DNA of 6,037 nucleotides from assembly GCA_018399855.1 (NCBI GenBank), contig JAGYNX010000126.1, positions 1 through 6,037 on the forward strand, in the 5' to 3' direction. Under the pieces are notes generated by a model. That model was not told the DNA's origin and made no database searches. It saw only the letters and a program-made list of their open reading frames with translations. Below, in pieces: positions 5,576-6,037 of this stretch (the first letter of the stretch is position 1; every line of letters begins with the position of its first letter). This DNA comes from Spirochaetota bacterium (GTDB taxonomy: Bacteria > Spirochaetota > UBA4802 > UB4802). The translations under genes and the position numbers were made by a program.

Positions 5576-5824
5576 ATGAAAACGAAATTTGAACTGCTCT
5601 ATGGCTACAAGCATTGTTACACGGAGAACGTGTACAGTGGTGGATACGTCGATACCGAGGAAGAAGCCATCGACTGGGTTGAAAAGCGAAGAAGGGGGGA
5701 GGTGGTCACTCCCCGTCCTTCTGATGAAGAAAGCAACAGGTGCCCCGTAAGTTACTGTCCCCTCAAGAACCAGAAACCCTGGTTCTCGTATAAAAGAGTA
5801 AATGAAAAACGGGGTACCATATGA
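5576..5824 (+). CDS. Small hypothetical protein with C-x4-C pair
   Basis: This is an 82-residue protein that I do not recognise. ATG at 5576 is chosen because AGG (5567-5569) lies six bases upstream. A longer reading from GTG at 5552 adds eight residues but has no ribosome site. The N-terminal part (about 1-40) looks like an alternating strand-helix fold: strands rich in aromatics, then an acidic helix with DTEEEAIDWVEKRRR. The rest is polar and basic with NRCPVSYCP, giving C56 and C61; a third Cys is C14. Two close cysteines could bind a metal or form a disulfide, but nothing proves it. No membrane segment or signal peptide is seen. It follows the ThDP gene by 83 bases on the same strand and could be read from the same transcript. 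It is probably a real gene, given its folded-looking composition, but its function is unknown. Confidence 0.6.
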   Translation: MKTKFELLYGYKHCYTENVYSGGYVDTEEEAIDWVEKRRRGEVVTPRPSDEESNRCPVSYCPLKNQKPWFSYKRVNEKRGTI

Positions 5825-5860
5825 ACATATTCTTTGCAATCGCATTGTTCTGAAATTTTT

Positions 5861-5971
5861 AACCACAGATACACGAAATTGAATGAAAAGTGAGTAGTGA
5901 AGAGTTATCAGTTAAATGCTCACTTCTCACGACTCACTATTCACTAATTATCTGTGTTCATCTGCGTGTAT
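5861..5971. repeat. Imperfect inverted-repeat element in the 3' intergenic region
   Basis: Nested dyads span this non-coding stretch. CACAGATA at 5864-5871 is answered by TATCTGTG at 5949-5956. AGTGAGTAGTGA at 5889-5900 is answered by TCACTATTCACT at 5934-5945, matching 11 of 12 positions. The centre contains further TCAC-rich direct repeats. This resembles the CACAGATG/AGTGAGTAG-type dispersed repeats I recall from environmental bacterial genomes, but it is unrelated to the repeat at 1-214 and 2605-2788. It may be a MITE relic or form a structured RNA 3' of the small gene. Confidence 0.55.
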
Positions 5972-5972
5972 G

Positions 5973-6005
5973 CTTCGGCTACGCTCAGCACAGCGTCGAG
6001 CGAAG
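5973..6005. repeat. Interrupted GC-rich stem, GCTACGCTC-type dispersed repeat
   Basis: CTTCG (5973-5977) pairs with CGAAG (6001-6005), and ACGCT (5981-5985) pairs with AGCGT (5992-5996). This gives a stem with an internal loop and a six-base apex. Four T residues follow at 6013-6016, so a weak terminator function is possible. The word style, TTCGGCTACGCTCAGCACAG, is that of short dispersed repeats found in many genomes. Confidence 0.45.
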
Positions 6006-6037
6006 TGGGCGGTTTTATATATTTAAAACCTATTGAC

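Noticed and set aside
5821..5853. Ten-codon frame overlapping the stop of the small gene (ATGA overlap)
   Set aside because: It encodes only MNIFFAIALF, with no ribosome site; the overlap is likely chance.

Overview
The window looks like ordinary chromosomal DNA of a Gram-negative environmental bacterium. It has strong AGGAGG-type ribosome sites, balanced base composition, c-di-GMP-type signalling genes, and short intergenic repeats rich in G and C runs. I recall repeats of this style as common in Desulfobacterota, Nitrospirota and related anaerobes, but the window has no taxonomic marker, so the lineage stays open. No rRNA, tRNA, CRISPR array or transposase gene was seen.

Layout. Positions 1-214 hold a GC-rich interspersed repeat and a partial second copy, in direct orientation with a 154-bp period. 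Positions 244-2586 hold a tight three-gene operon on the + strand: a double-TM2 small membrane protein, then two paralogous proteins that each join a CRP-like cyclic-nucleotide-binding fold to a GGDEF domain. Positions 2605-2788 hold a complete copy of the same repeat in inverted orientation, so related inverted repeats bracket the signalling operon. Positions 2789-2962 are a regulatory region with a perfect TTGACA -35 box and two perfect dyads. Positions 2963-5492 hold a two-gene unit: a classical short-chain dehydrogenase/reductase (SDR) and a thiamine-diphosphate (ThDP) enzyme resembling benzaldehyde lyase. Positions 5576-5824 hold a small Cys-containing hypothetical gene, and positions 5861-6005 hold further dyad-rich non-coding repeats.

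How the genes may work together. The signalling operon probably links the cell membrane (TM2 protein) with cytosolic nucleotide signalling. The two GGDEF paralogs have lost different key residues. The first lacks the metal-binding Asp of the D-x-D motif and has RGDEF, but keeps the guanine-contact Asn/Asp and the phosphate-binding Arg of the cNMP fold. The second has intact DLDNF and GGDEF, but has Asn for the guanine-contact Asp and Phe for the cNMP Arg. This points to divided labour, altered nucleotide specificity, or a sensor role. The downstream pair fits a short catabolic or salvage route: the ThDP enzyme would make or cleave an alpha-hydroxyketone (acyloin) and the SDR would interconvert the ketone and alcohol. 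The substrate cannot be read from sequence.

The strongest leads are the complementary active-site losses in the paralogous GGDEF pair, the inverted repeats bracketing that operon, the dyads over the SDR promoter, and the lyase/SDR pairing. None is proof of a new system.
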